The notes under the pieces were generated by a model. The model saw only the letters and a list, made by a program, of their open reading frames with translations. It ran no database searches and was not told the origin of the DNA. Positions 50,415 to 58,505 of a stretch of DNA of 64,000 nt are shown one piece after another. Within the stretch, counting starts at the first letter, position 1. Every line of letters starts with the position of its first letter. This DNA is from an uncultured Pseudoxanthomonas sp. (GTDB lineage: Bacteria; Pseudomonadota; Gammaproteobacteria; Xanthomonadales; Xanthomonadaceae), in the NCBI RefSeq assembly GCF_946886695.1, contig NZ_CAMPJD010000002.1:1-64000 (forward strand), given 5' to 3'. Both the position numbers and the translations under genes were made by a program.

Positions 50415-50627
50415 TCAGGCTGCGTGCGAGAGCGTCAGGATGGGGAACAGCGGCTCGCGCGATGCGGGTTGCGCGGCCTGCAGCACGTCCATCGCCATGT
50501 CCAGACAGCTGCCGCAGTTGGCGCCCGCGCCCGTGCGCATGGTCAGCTCGGCCACGGTGGCGCATCCCGCGGCGGCGGCTTCACGGATCTGGCGGTCGGT
50601 CACGCCGTTGCAGATGCAGACATACAC
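50415..50627 (-). CDS. bfd: Bacterioferritin-associated ferredoxin
   Basis: [2Fe-2S] protein that reduces bacterioferritin so that stored iron is released. The 70-residue product has four cysteine ligands at 4, 6, 38 and 41 (MYVCICNGVTD, GANCGSCLD), the Bfd arrangement. It has a good promoter and Fur box just upstream, so it should be made when iron is scarce, matching its role in iron mobilisation. bfr begins 120 bases downstream on the same strand, so both may share this control. It is cytoplasmic. Confidence 0.95.
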   Translation of the reverse strand: MYVCICNGVTDRQIREAAAAGCATVAELTMRTGAGANCGSCLDMAMDVLQAAQPASREPLFPILTLSHAA

Positions 50628-50669
50628 GGTGGCGGTGGCAGTGCGGCGGGCACGGGATGGCCCGACGCC

Positions 50670-50698
50670 ATTTCACCCAAGATGAGAATGATTGTCAA
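50670..50698 (-). promoter_or_regulatory. bfd promoter
   Basis: On the minus strand TTGACA (complement of 50693-50698), 17 bases, then TGAAAT (complement of 50670-50675). The -35 is perfect and the -10 matches four of six. A Fur box overlaps the -35 region. Confidence 0.75.
50683..50697 (-). promoter_or_regulatory. Fur box upstream of bfd
   Basis: TGAGAAT-G-ATTGTCA matches the 7-1-7 Fur core TGATAATNATTATCA at 12 of 14 positions. It overlaps the -35 of the bfd promoter and the last codon of the upstream rppH gene. Iron-loaded Fur bound here would block bfd transcription. Confidence 0.85.
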
Positions 50699-51294
50699 TT
50701 CTTGACGGGTTCGCCGGTGCCGCCCCGTTTACGTGCCGGCCGGTCACGGCCACGCCAGCGGTTCCCGTCCACCGAAGCCCGGGGGTCGGGCAGTTGCGGG
50801 GGGATCGCTTGCGGGCCCGCGACCCCGCGGGCGAACGAGGCCAGGTGCCCCAGTGCGCTGGCGTACACGCGACGCTTGAACATGACCACGTGTTCGAGCG
50901 GATACCAGAAATCCACCCAGCGCCAGTGATCGAATTCCGGGCTCTCGGTGAGGTCCAGGCGGAGGTGGGCTTCGTCGCCGACCAGGCGCAGCAGGAACCA
51001 GACCTGCTTCTGGCCAATGCAGACCTGGCGTTCGTTGCGCCGGATGGCACGGGGGGGCAGGCGATAGCGAAGCCACCCGGGCGTGACGCCCAGAACTTCC
51101 ACATGTTCGGGCAACAGGCCTGTTTCTTCGCGCAACTCGCGGTACATGGCCTCGACCGGCGTCTCGTCCGTGTTCATGCCGCCTTGCGGGAACTGCCAGC
51201 CATCCCGGCGCACGCGTCGCGCCCAGAACACCCGGCCATCCGGCCGCATCAACACGATGCCGACATTGGGTCGGTAGCCGTCCGGATCGATCAC
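50695..51294 (-). CDS. rppH: RNA pyrophosphohydrolase RppH
   Basis: Nudix enzyme that removes the 5' pyrophosphate from RNA and so opens the way for RNase E. The 199-residue product starts [20 protein letters not shown], has the Nudix box [22 protein letters not shown] and the substrate-loop region [20 protein letters not shown]. The C-terminus carries an Arg/Lys-rich extension (about residues 165-199) relative to the 176-residue E. coli enzyme. The start is a GTG at 51294 with GGAG eight bases upstream. Its stop codon overlaps the Fur box of bfd. Confidence 0.95.
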   Translation of the reverse strand: MIDPDGYRPNVGIVLMRPDGRVFWARRVRRDGWQFPQGGMNTDETPVEAMYRELREETGLLPEHVEVLGVTPGWLRYRLPPRAIRRNERQVCIGQKQVWFLLRLVGDEAHLRLDLTESPEFDHWRWVDFWYPLEHVVMFKRRVYASALGHLASFARGVAGPQAIPPQLPDPRASVDGNRWRGRDRPARKRGGTGEPVKN

Positions 51295-51410
51295 GATGCG
51301 GACTCCATAAATCTACTGTCCCCGACTCTGCCACGCCCCGCCGCATGCGACAAGCGCGGCACCCCGGCTTGACAGGCAGGGGGTCGAAATGAAGAATACG
51401 CGGTTCACGC

Positions 51411-51487
51411 GGCTATGTAGCTCAGCCGGTTAGAGCACAGCACTCATAATGCTGGGGTCGGTGGTTCGAGTCCACCCATAGCCACCA
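51411..51487 (+). tRNA. tRNA-Met (CAT), elongator type
   Basis: 77 bases from GGCTATG to CCACCA with a full cloverleaf: acceptor GGCTATG/CATAGCC, D loop AGCCGGTTAGA, anticodon stem around CTCATAA and T arm GGTGGTTCGAGTCCACC. The anticodon is CAT. Acceptor and anticodon arm follow E. coli metT elongator tRNA rather than the initiator or the lysidine-modified Ile type. The CCA is encoded. The T-stem/acceptor end of such a gene is a classic integration site, and a short AT-richer module follows. Confidence 0.97.
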
Positions 51488-51514
51488 GAATTTCTTTGAA
51501 ATTCAACGCGTTAT

Positions 51515-51541
51515 AAAAACCCGCCCGACGGCGGGTTTTTT
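51515..51541 (+). terminator. tRNA-Met terminator
   Basis: ACCCGCC and GGCGGGT form a 7-bp stem with a 4-base loop, extended by A-T pairs, followed by TTTTTT. It lies 28 bases after the tRNA 3' end. Confidence 0.9.
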
Positions 51542-51837
51542 GTTGACCGTGATTGCCCACTGGCGAAAGAGTGTGCGCCGGCTTCAGGGTGGCTTAGTGG
51601 ATCGCCTACGCAACGTGCGAGCCAATACCGACGGTTACATCTCCCTTTGAGGTCCGCACATGGTCCGACGGGATTTGGGCCCATGGAGGATCTACAGGGC
51701 TCATGAGTCTCCCAATCCTGCAGGAACAGAGCCTAGTCTCATCTGATTAGAGGCCGCGCGTCCTATCTCTCGAAGCAACACGGGGCGGCCCAGGGCGTCG
51801 CTGTGCGGCATAATCCCTTGCACTGGAGGTGAAGCTC
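51542..51837. other. Intergenic region between tRNA-Met and the island operon
   Basis: About 296 bases without a convincing ORF on either strand. The composition becomes more AT-rich towards the right. A CATAAT at 51809-51814 may serve as a -10 for the methyltransferase gene. A GGAGG ribosome-binding site precedes its start. No integrase or intact attachment-site duplicate was seen. Confidence 0.5.
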
Positions 51838-52716
51838 ATGGACTTGACACAAGAACTCGGTCAGCTGCTGGCTGCACCGTCTTGGCCTCCTATCGGTCCA
51901 TTCGCTCGCGACTGCTCAAATCAGTCACCGCTCCCCTTCCTGAAATGGGCCGGGGGGAAAAGATGGCTCATGCCGCTTGCCGACGGCCTTAAAGGCAAGC
52001 TCCAAGGAACTTACATTGAGCCCTTCTTGGGGAGCGGAGCCATGTACTTCGGACTGCGCCCCATGTCCGCGATCCTGTCAGACCGCAATGTGGAGCTGAT
52101 CGACACATATCAGGCGCTGGCGCATGACTGGGAGTCCGTGTGGCATCACCTGGTGAAGCACGACCGCCTTCATTCCTCTGATTACTACTATGAGGTGCGT
52201 GATCGGCAATGCAAGACGCCATCTACGAGAGCCGCGCGCTTCATCTATCTCAACAGAACATGCTGGAACGGACTCTATAGGGTGAACCGCGCCGGAGTGT
52301 TCAATACACCCATAGGCACCAAGAAGCGCGCTGTCCTGGAGACAGACGATTTCGAGAAGGTGGCCGAACTCTTGCAGGGCGCAGAGCTGACTTCGGGGGA
52401 CTTTGAGGACCAAGTGGATCGCGCGGGCGCCGGCGACTTAGTGTTCGCTGACCCACCGTATACGGTCCGACACCAATACAACGGGTTCGTAAAGTACAAC
52501 GAACAGCTATTTTCTTGGGACGATCAGGTTCGCCTTTGTGAGGCACTAGCCAGAGCCAAGAGACGAGGCGCTTATGTCATTTGCACAAATGCCGATCATC
52601 ACAGTATTCGCGAGCTTTACGGGTCGGACTTCAAGCTCATATCACTTTCGCGATACAGCTCTATAGCAGGCGCCGGCGGGACACGCGGCAAATATGCAGA
52701 AATTGTGGCTATTTGA
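51838..52716 (+). CDS. Dam-like DNA adenine N6-methyltransferase
   Basis: The 292-residue protein has the D12 class order: FLKWAGGKRWL (SAM-binding, motif X/I region), EPFLGSGAMYF (motif I), a central target-recognition region with FIYLNRTCWNGLYRVNRAG, and catalytic ADPPY (motif IV). It should methylate adenine in a short duplex sequence, possibly GATC; the exact target cannot be read. The start is the ATG at 51838, eight bases after GGAGG; an upstream GTG is less likely. Base composition and codon use are lower in GC than in surrounding genes, which suggests acquisition. It opens a three-gene operon with a 15-base gap to the membrane protein gene. Confidence 0.93.
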   Translation: MDLTQELGQLLAAPSWPPIGPFARDCSNQSPLPFLKWAGGKRWLMPLADGLKGKLQGTYIEPFLGSGAMYFGLRPMSAILSDRNVELIDTYQALAHDWESVWHHLVKHDRLHSSDYYYEVRDRQCKTPSTRAARFIYLNRTCWNGLYRVNRAGVFNTPIGTKKRAVLETDDFEKVAELLQGAELTSGDFEDQVDRAGAGDLVFADPPYTVRHQYNGFVKYNEQLFSWDDQVRLCEALARAKRRGAYVICTNADHHSIRELYGSDFKLISLSRYSSIAGAGGTRGKYAEIVAI

Positions 52717-52731
52717 TCAAGGAATCGATGT

Positions 52732-53448
52732 ATGGCTGAGGAAGCAGGCGCACATGGAGCACCAACATCCGGACCGTCTAGCTGGCGACGGCTCTGGCGC
52801 GGAACGCAGATGTTCATCCGGATGATGCCGATAGTCGGCCATCTCCCCAACTGCACCACGAAAGACCATGTCAGCGCATTGAAGGAGTTCGTTCCAACCA
52901 TAGTATTTGGCACTGCGACGTTTTGGCTGACAGCGGTGATTCTTAAGGCCTTTAAGACCTATGCAGGCGCAAACTTCCTCGGCCTTGTTTACGAAACTAC
53001 CTACGCCGGTCAACTCTTCATCTTCGCGGTCGGCATGCTTGGGCCGATCCTGATCGCATCAGCGGTCGAACCCCCAAACACTAGGCAGTTCCCCGGTCGC
53101 CTGGGGCATTTCGCAATTCTCATTCTGCTTGGCGCCTTGGCTTCTGGCCTTTATGCGGTCGCTCTAGCTGGTCGTGAACCCGAAGTATCAAAGCTTATCG
53201 ACAGTGACTATGTGTACACATCATCCATCGTCATCGCTGCGCTTGTGGTTGTCATGCGCTATCTGACCACCGTGTATCGGAAGAACACCCAAAGCTTTGA
53301 TACTGAGGAGCGCCTTAAGGCTCCCGAGAAAGAGTTCGCGGAGACATTTGCAGCGCGACACGAGGTGGACCCCCTCACCCCTTCGGCCGACAACGACCTA
53401 GCCAGCGCCCTGGTTGATCGCTTCAATGCAAGGGGAGCGACGCCATGA
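52732..53448 (+). CDS. Four-helix membrane protein, unknown, in the methyltransferase operon
   Basis: The 238-residue protein has a short soluble N-terminus (1-45), four membrane helices at about 50-72, 83-112, 123-146 and 165-187, and a C-terminal cytoplasmic tail of about 50 residues with an acidic stretch. No named family was recognised. The GC content is lower than the host average. It has an AAGGAA ribosome-binding site, starts 15 bases after the methyltransferase gene, and overlaps the DGQHR gene by four bases, so all three are co-translated. Membrane effectors next to DNA-modification genes recall defence systems that damage the membrane on sensing phage; here that is speculation. Confidence 0.75.
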   Translation: MAEEAGAHGAPTSGPSSWRRLWRGTQMFIRMMPIVGHLPNCTTKDHVSALKEFVPTIVFGTATFWLTAVILKAFKTYAGANFLGLVYETTYAGQLFIFAVGMLGPILIASAVEPPNTRQFPGRLGHFAILILLGALASGLYAVALAGREPEVSKLIDSDYVYTSSIVIAALVVVMRYLTTVYRKNTQSFDTEERLKAPEKEFAETFAARHEVDPLTPSADNDLASALVDRFNARGATP

Positions 53449-54608
53449 ATAAGTATCAGAGCATCCTCGATGCGCCATACGAGCTCGCCCTTCCCTGTGT
53501 TCGAGTCAGCCAGCCAATCGGCGACTTTTACATCGCATCGATTGATTCTGCGCAACTGCGCGAGATAACGCACTACGATGTTCGCACCATGGTGCAAGGC
53601 CGCGAGATTGACGAGTACCTTGGTATCCAGCGACAGGTGAACCCCAAAAGGGTGAGAGAGATTGGCCAGTATGTAAACACCGTCGACGCCTGCTTTCCAA
53701 CTGCAGTTATTCTGGCCGTCGATGGCCGATGCGCAACATTCGACGAAGCCACTCGAACTCTTACGCTGCGAAACGTACTCGAAGATGGACAGAGAGTTAT
53801 CGACCGAACGCAGATAGCGCGCGTCCTCGACGGCCAGCATCGTATTGAAGGTCTGTTCCATTTAGCCCAGAACCACCCCCCTTTCGAGATAAACGTTTCC
53901 ATCTTCATTGAGATGGACATTGAGAGTCAGGCATACATCTTCTCAGTCGTCAATCTCGCGCAGACCAAGGTGAGCAAGAGTCTTGTCTACGACCTGTTCG
54001 AGTACTCGCGCGCGCGAAGCCCGCAGAAAACCGCCCACTCGCTCGCAGTCGCGCTGGATCAGGCAAGCGCCAGTCCGTTCCACAAGCGAATCAAAAGACT
54101 GGGTGTCGCCACTTCCGGAAGGTTCACTGAAACACTGACACAGGCGACGTTCGTGGAAGCGCTACTGCCTTACATCACCACGAACCCCACGCTGGACCGA
54201 GACGCTTACCTGCGTGGAAAGACGCCCATCAAGGCGAATGCCGATGAACTACGCAAGGTGATCTTCCGGAACATGTTCATCGAAGAGCGCGACTTAGAAA
54301 TTGGCGACATCTTGTTTAACTACTTTTCGGCTGCTCGTGCACGCTGGCCTGTCGCTTGGGAGGGGGGAGGCGATGGCGCGATGCTCAACAAGACAAACGG
54401 TTTCAAAGCACTAATGCGTCTCCTAAGGCCGGTCTACTTGTTTCTTGCGGACCCCGGCACGGTAGTAGACGCAGGCAAGTTCGCTTCAATGTTTTCGCGT
54501 GTCCAACTGGAAGATGGCGACTTCACCACTGATCGTTATAAGCCCGGAACAAGCGGCGAGACCCTTCTTTTTAGGGAACTGGCCGACCAGATGGGCTTGC
54601 GCTTGTAG
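53445..54608 (+). CDS. DGQHR-domain protein, DndB-like
   Basis: The 387-residue protein carries the DGQHR motif (residues 129-133) in ARVLDGQHRIEGLFH and the preceding PIGDFYIASIDSAQLREI. This domain is found in DndB, the regulatory protein of phosphorothioate DNA-modification clusters, and in related proteins of other DNA-modification and phage-defence loci. No dndA, dndC, dndD or dndE gene is near, so it is not a standard phosphorothioate cluster. Its start overlaps the membrane protein gene by four bases. The GC content is low compared with flanking genes. It is the last gene of the module; a transposase remnant follows 118 bases later. Confidence 0.9.
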   Translation: MNKYQSILDAPYELALPCVRVSQPIGDFYIASIDSAQLREITHYDVRTMVQGREIDEYLGIQRQVNPKRVREIGQYVNTVDACFPTAVILAVDGRCATFDEATRTLTLRNVLEDGQRVIDRTQIARVLDGQHRIEGLFHLAQNHPPFEINVSIFIEMDIESQAYIFSVVNLAQTKVSKSLVYDLFEYSRARSPQKTAHSLAVALDQASASPFHKRIKRLGVATSGRFTETLTQATFVEALLPYITTNPTLDRDAYLRGKTPIKANADELRKVIFRNMFIEERDLEIGDILFNYFSAARARWPVAWEGGGDGAMLNKTNGFKALMRLLRPVYLFLADPGTVVDAGKFASMFSRVQLEDGDFTTDRYKPGTSGETLLFRELADQMGLRL

Positions 54609-54725
54609 CCACAGAATGCCTTGCTAGCCGAGTTGAATTGCGAGACACATACCGAGACCGACGCCCCCCGGTTTTGAGTAGCGATGCGATGTGGAGTCCA
54701 ATCCCACCTGACCAGGAGATTGGAC

Positions 54726-54790
54726 GTGAAGAAGCGTTTTCCAGAAGAACAGACATCGGCTTCCTGCGGGAAGCCGACGCCGGCATGGAT
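54726..54790 (+). pseudogene. IS3-family transposase OrfA remnant
   Basis: From a GTG the reading frame gives KKRFPEEQ, then a one-base loss shifts the frame to IGFLREADAGM. Together these match the usual N-terminus of IS3-family OrfA (KKRFTEEQIIGFLREADAGM). After that the sequence is unrelated. It is a broken N-terminal fragment only. Its upstream flank (about 54661-54725) is rich in C/G runs and may include a worn terminal repeat. It marks the right border of the AT-richer module. Confidence 0.8.
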
Positions 54791-54880
54791 CAAACGTGGG
54801 CGGATGGCGCGACTGCAGACCCAGGCAGAGACACAACGTCCCGGCACGCGGCTCCACGACGCTGCGCTTCCAAGGCAGCG

Positions 54881-55906
54881 TCACCCCTCTCTCAGCGCAA
54901 GCGCGGCGGGATCCTGGTGCTGCTCCCGCAGGAGTTGGTTCACTTCGGCCAACGACGGCATGGCGGCGAATGCGCCCTTGCGTGTCACCGCCAGCGCGCC
55001 CACTGCGGCGCCGAAGCGGATGGCGTCTGCGAGGCCTTCCTGATTCTGGCAGAAGGCATGGAAGCCCCGGCCATCGCCACCCAGCTCCCCGAGGCGGAAC
55101 AACAATCCGCCAACGAAGGCATCACCGGCCGCCGTGGTATCGCGCGCCTCGACGCGGAAGCTCGGCGCGTGTCCGGATGTCTGCCGTGTGTACCACCGGA
55201 TTTGGGCCGCCCCATCCGTGATGATCAGCCATTGCGCCTTGCCTTCGAAGATGCGCGCCCGCACGGCCGCCTCGCCGTCGGCGCCGCCACCCAGCGGCTG
55301 CGCCAGGTAATCCAGTTCCTCCTGCGAGAGCTTGACCAGGTCGGCCGTCGCCAATGCCTGCCACAAGCGGGGGCTCGGATCCGTGTCCTGCGGCCACAGC
55401 GCCGGACGCAGGTTGAGATCCAGGCTGACCATCGCCCCGGCATCCCGCGCACGCGCCATCCCATCCAGGGTCGCATCGGCGATGGCGGCTTCGGTCAGGC
55501 TGTTGGAGCAGACATGGAAACTGCCGGTGCCACCGAAGCAGGCAGGCACGAAATGCGCACTGCGGAACAGCAGGTCGGCGGCGGGCGGGCGGTAGAAACT
55601 GAAGCTGCGCTCGCCCCGTTCGTCCAGCGCGACGAAGGCGAGGGCTGTCTTGGCCGCACTGGTGCGCACGATGCAATCCGTCGCCACACCAGCGGCGACG
55701 AAACTCTGCAGCAGGAAGTCGCCGAACATGTCGCTACCCAGCATGCCGGCGAAATGCGTGTCCGCGCCCAGCCGCGCGGCGGCCACGGCCACGTTGGCGG
55801 GCGCACCGCCGGCGTACTGGAGGAACGCGCGCGGCGTGTCGGGCGTAGCCGGCGGCTGCGCGAGCAGGTCGATCAGGGCTTCGCCGAAACAGACGATCTT
55901 CGACAT
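54881..55906 (-). CDS. PfkB-family sugar kinase (fructokinase-like)
   Basis: The 341-residue protein has the ribokinase fold: N-terminal GEALIDLL and QYAGGAPANVAVAAARLGAD, a middle SLDLNLRPALW, and the catalytic DTTAAGDAFVGGLL with the base Asp near residue 260. It phosphorylates a free sugar, most likely fructose (or a related sugar); the substrate cannot be fixed. Two Ala replace Gly in the usual GAGD. It starts 3 bases after the transporter gene, so the pair is one transcript. It is the last gene of the glycan locus; the IS remnant lies just downstream. Confidence 0.9.
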   Translation of the reverse strand: MSKIVCFGEALIDLLAQPPATPDTPRAFLQYAGGAPANVAVAAARLGADTHFAGMLGSDMFGDFLLQSFVAAGVATDCIVRTSAAKTALAFVALDERGERSFSFYRPPAADLLFRSAHFVPACFGGTGSFHVCSNSLTEAAIADATLDGMARARDAGAMVSLDLNLRPALWPQDTDPSPRLWQALATADLVKLSQEELDYLAQPLGGGADGEAAVRARIFEGKAQWLIITDGAAQIRWYTRQTSGHAPSFRVEARDTTAAGDAFVGGLLFRLGELGGDGRGFHAFCQNQEGLADAIRFGAAVGALAVTRKGAFAAMPSLAEVNQLLREQHQDPAALALREG

Positions 55907-55909
55907 GGC

Positions 55910-57223
55910 TTACGCTCCCTGCGCCTGTGTGGCCCGTGCCGGGTAGGAACCCGACAGGCCGTAGAACACGATGTAGCCATAGCAGACCAGCGGCAACAGG
56001 AAGGACGCCTGTACGCCGATGCCATCGGCAAGCACACCCTGCAGATAGGGCACCACGGCACCGCCCACGATGGCCATGATCAGCAGGCTGGAGGCCTTGT
56101 TGGTCAGCGGCCCAAGACGCTCGATGCTGAGCGCGAAGATGGTCGGGAACATGATCGAATTGAACAGGCCCACGGCCACTACGCTGTATAGCGACACCTT
56201 GCCGCTCCCCAGCAACGTTGTCGCCAGCAGCACCACGTTGGCCACCGCGAACAGCGCAAGCAGCTTGCGCGGCGAGAAGCGGACCATGATCGCCGAACCG
56301 GCAAAACGCCCGATCATCGCCAGCGTCCAGTACGCCGCCACGTAGCGCGAGGCTTCCTGTTCGCTGAAACCGCCGATGGCCGGCATCGAAAGGTAGTTGA
56401 CCAGGAAGCTGCCGATGGCCACTTCCGCACCGACGTAGAAGAAGATTGCCAGCACACCGAAGCGCACGTGGCGATGGCGCAGCGCGTCGCCCAGCGTGTG
56501 CCGCACCGGATCGGCGGACTCGGTGGTCTCGCTCAGCGCGGGCAGGCGGAACAGGAATACGAACAGCGCCAACAGGAACAGCACCACCGCCAGCCCCACA
56601 TACGGGCCCTGCACCGCCTGCGCTTCCTGTGCGCGATAAGCGACCTGCTCGACTGCCGGCAGCGCGGCGATCTGATCGGCGCTCTTCACCGTGTTGCCGA
56701 GGATCAGCAGGCCACCGATCAGTGGTGCGATGGCGGTGCCCAGCGAGTTCAATGCCTGCGCGAGCGTCAGGCGGCTGGAACTGGTCTGTTCGGGCCCCAG
56801 CAGCGCCACGTAGGGATTGGCTGCCACCTGCAACACGGTGATGCCGGTGGCCAACACGAACAGCGCGCCCAGGAAGGCTTCGTACACACGCAGTTCCGCT
56901 GCCGGCCAGAAGCCAAGTGCACCCACGCCAGCGATGGCGAGGCCGGCCACGATGCCCTTCTTGTAGCCCAGGTGCGCGACCAGCCGGCCGGCCGGCAGCG
57001 ACATCAGGAAGTACGCGCCGAAAAAGGTGAACTGCACCAGCATGGCGCGCGCGAAATTCAGTTCGAACACCGCTTTCAGGTGCGGGATCAGGATGTCGTT
57101 GAGGCAGGTCAGGAAGCCCCACATGAAGAAGATCGTGGTCACCACGGCCAGCGCCGCACGCGGCGTGACGGCCGAGGCGGACCCGCGGGAGGTCACTGAG
57201 GGTGGGGATGATGCGATCGGCAT
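55910..57223 (-). CDS. FucP-like sugar:H+ symporter
   Basis: The 437-residue protein is a major-facilitator transporter of the fucose/glucose-galactose permease type, with 12 predicted helices. It begins LAVVTTIFFMWGFLTCLNDILIPHLK, and has GRLVAHLGYKKGI and NPYVALLGPEQTSSSRL, all typical of FucP/GluP. It imports a hexose across the inner membrane. The substrate is probably the product of the GH92 enzyme or fructose. It lies 48 bases after the LacI-type regulator gene and 3 bases before the kinase gene. Confidence 0.93.
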   Translation of the reverse strand: MPIASSPPSVTSRGSASAVTPRAALAVVTTIFFMWGFLTCLNDILIPHLKAVFELNFARAMLVQFTFFGAYFLMSLPAGRLVAHLGYKKGIVAGLAIAGVGALGFWPAAELRVYEAFLGALFVLATGITVLQVAANPYVALLGPEQTSSSRLTLAQALNSLGTAIAPLIGGLLILGNTVKSADQIAALPAVEQVAYRAQEAQAVQGPYVGLAVVLFLLALFVFLFRLPALSETTESADPVRHTLGDALRHRHVRFGVLAIFFYVGAEVAIGSFLVNYLSMPAIGGFSEQEASRYVAAYWTLAMIGRFAGSAIMVRFSPRKLLALFAVANVVLLATTLLGSGKVSLYSVVAVGLFNSIMFPTIFALSIERLGPLTNKASSLLIMAIVGGAVVPYLQGVLADGIGVQASFLLPLVCYGYIVFYGLSGSYPARATQAQGA

Positions 57224-57271
57224 GCGGTCGTAGACCTCAACGGGCGAATGGGAAAGAAGAAAGGGGAAGCG

Positions 57272-58429
57272 TCATGGGCGCGGTACGCCGCTGCTTTCGC
57301 GGATGCACAGACGCACCGGCGCGATCGTGCGCGTGGGCGCGGCGTCGGGATCGGCCACGCGCTGCAACAGCATGCGCGCCGCCTGCCGGCCGCGCTCGCG
57401 CGGATCGACCGACAGCGTGGTCAGCGGCGGCGTGGTCATCGCCGCTTCGGGAATGTCGTCGAAGCCGGTGACCGCGAAGCCCCGGCCCGGCTGGATGCCG
57501 CGCGAAGCCAGGCCCAGCATCAGGCCCAGCGCCACCGTGTCGTTGTAGCAGACCGCGGCGGTCGGACTGGCGCGCTCACCAAACAGCGCGCCAGTGCGCG
57601 TGGCGGCTTCCAACCGGTTGGGCGCCGACTCGATCAGCCATTGCGGCTCCACCGGCAAGCCCGCCGCGGCCATCGCCTGCGCGAAACCCGCGCGCCGCTG
57701 CCGGCACGAACTGGAATCGGCATGGCCGCCGAAGAACGCGATGCGGCGATGGCCCAGGCCGATGAGATGCTCGGCCGCCATGCGTGCGCCGCGTTCGTTG
57801 TCCAGCGCCAGGAAATCCCATGCGTCCGCGCCGGCCAGCTCACGGTTGAACAGCAGCACGTGGCTGCGTGCATCCAGCACGGTACGCAGTTCGGCGGCAT
57901 CGCTGCCTTCGGCGGGCGACAGGATCACGCCCGCAGGCGTGTGCTCCATCAGTGACGCCAGCACCGCCTGCTGGCGCTGCGGCGATTCACCGGTGCTGCC
58001 CAGCAGGGTGACGTAGCCCTGTGCGCCCAGCGCTTCATCCACGCCCGCGGCGAATTCCGCGAAGAACGGGTTGGACAGGTCATTGATCACCAGCGCGACG
58101 CTGGAAGACGTGCGCCTGCGCAGGTTGGCCGCGCTGCGGTTGTAGACGTAGCGCTGGCGTTTCAGTTCGGCCTCGACCCGGGCGCGCGTGTCGGCATGCA
58201 CCAGTGGACTGCCGCGCAATACCAGCGACACGGTCGCGCGCGATACACCAATGGCATTGGCGATATCGGTGACCGTGACCACGCGTTGACTGTCGCGCTT
58301 GCGCTCGGGCGTGGTCGCCTTCGCTTCCCGGGTCTTTTTTGCCACTTTGCTGACCGGCTTGGCGGTGCGCGACGAGGCGGACTTGGCCTTGCCGGTGGCA
58401 CCGGCGCGAGGGGGACGCTTCTGGCTCAT
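57272..58429 (-). CDS. LacI-family transcriptional regulator
   Basis: The 385-residue protein has a long basic N-terminal extension (about 48 residues, rich in Lys, Arg and Ala) before the helix-turn-helix VTVTDIANAIGVSRATVSLVLRGS, followed by a periplasmic-binding-protein-like sensor domain with ALVINDLSNPFFAEF and CYNDTVALGLMLGLA. It binds an operator near the glycan locus and releases on sugar binding. The extension is unusual for LacI and may add DNA contacts. The gene lies between the mannosidase and transporter genes, so it probably controls this locus. Confidence 0.92.
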   Translation of the reverse strand: MSQKRPPRAGATGKAKSASSRTAKPVSKVAKKTREAKATTPERKRDSQRVVTVTDIANAIGVSRATVSLVLRGSPLVHADTRARVEAELKRQRYVYNRSAANLRRRTSSSVALVINDLSNPFFAEFAAGVDEALGAQGYVTLLGSTGESPQRQQAVLASLMEHTPAGVILSPAEGSDAAELRTVLDARSHVLLFNRELAGADAWDFLALDNERGARMAAEHLIGLGHRRIAFFGGHADSSSCRQRRAGFAQAMAAAGLPVEPQWLIESAPNRLEAATRTGALFGERASPTAAVCYNDTVALGLMLGLASRGIQPGRGFAVTGFDDIPEAAMTTPPLTTLSVDPRERGRQAARMLLQRVADPDAAPTRTIAPVRLCIRESSGVPRP

Positions 58430-58505
58430 CTGGATCGATCCATTCCCGTGGAGGCGCCCAGCGTAAACCATGGCGCCAGCACGCAAGCCCGGGCGGTACG
58501 CAGAC

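Noticed and set aside
54597..54615. TAGCCAC-AGAAT at the end of the DGQHR gene resembling the tRNA-Met 3' end TAGCCACCAGAAT
   Set aside because: Only a 12-13 base match with a gap; too short to call an attachment-site duplicate, although its position is suggestive.
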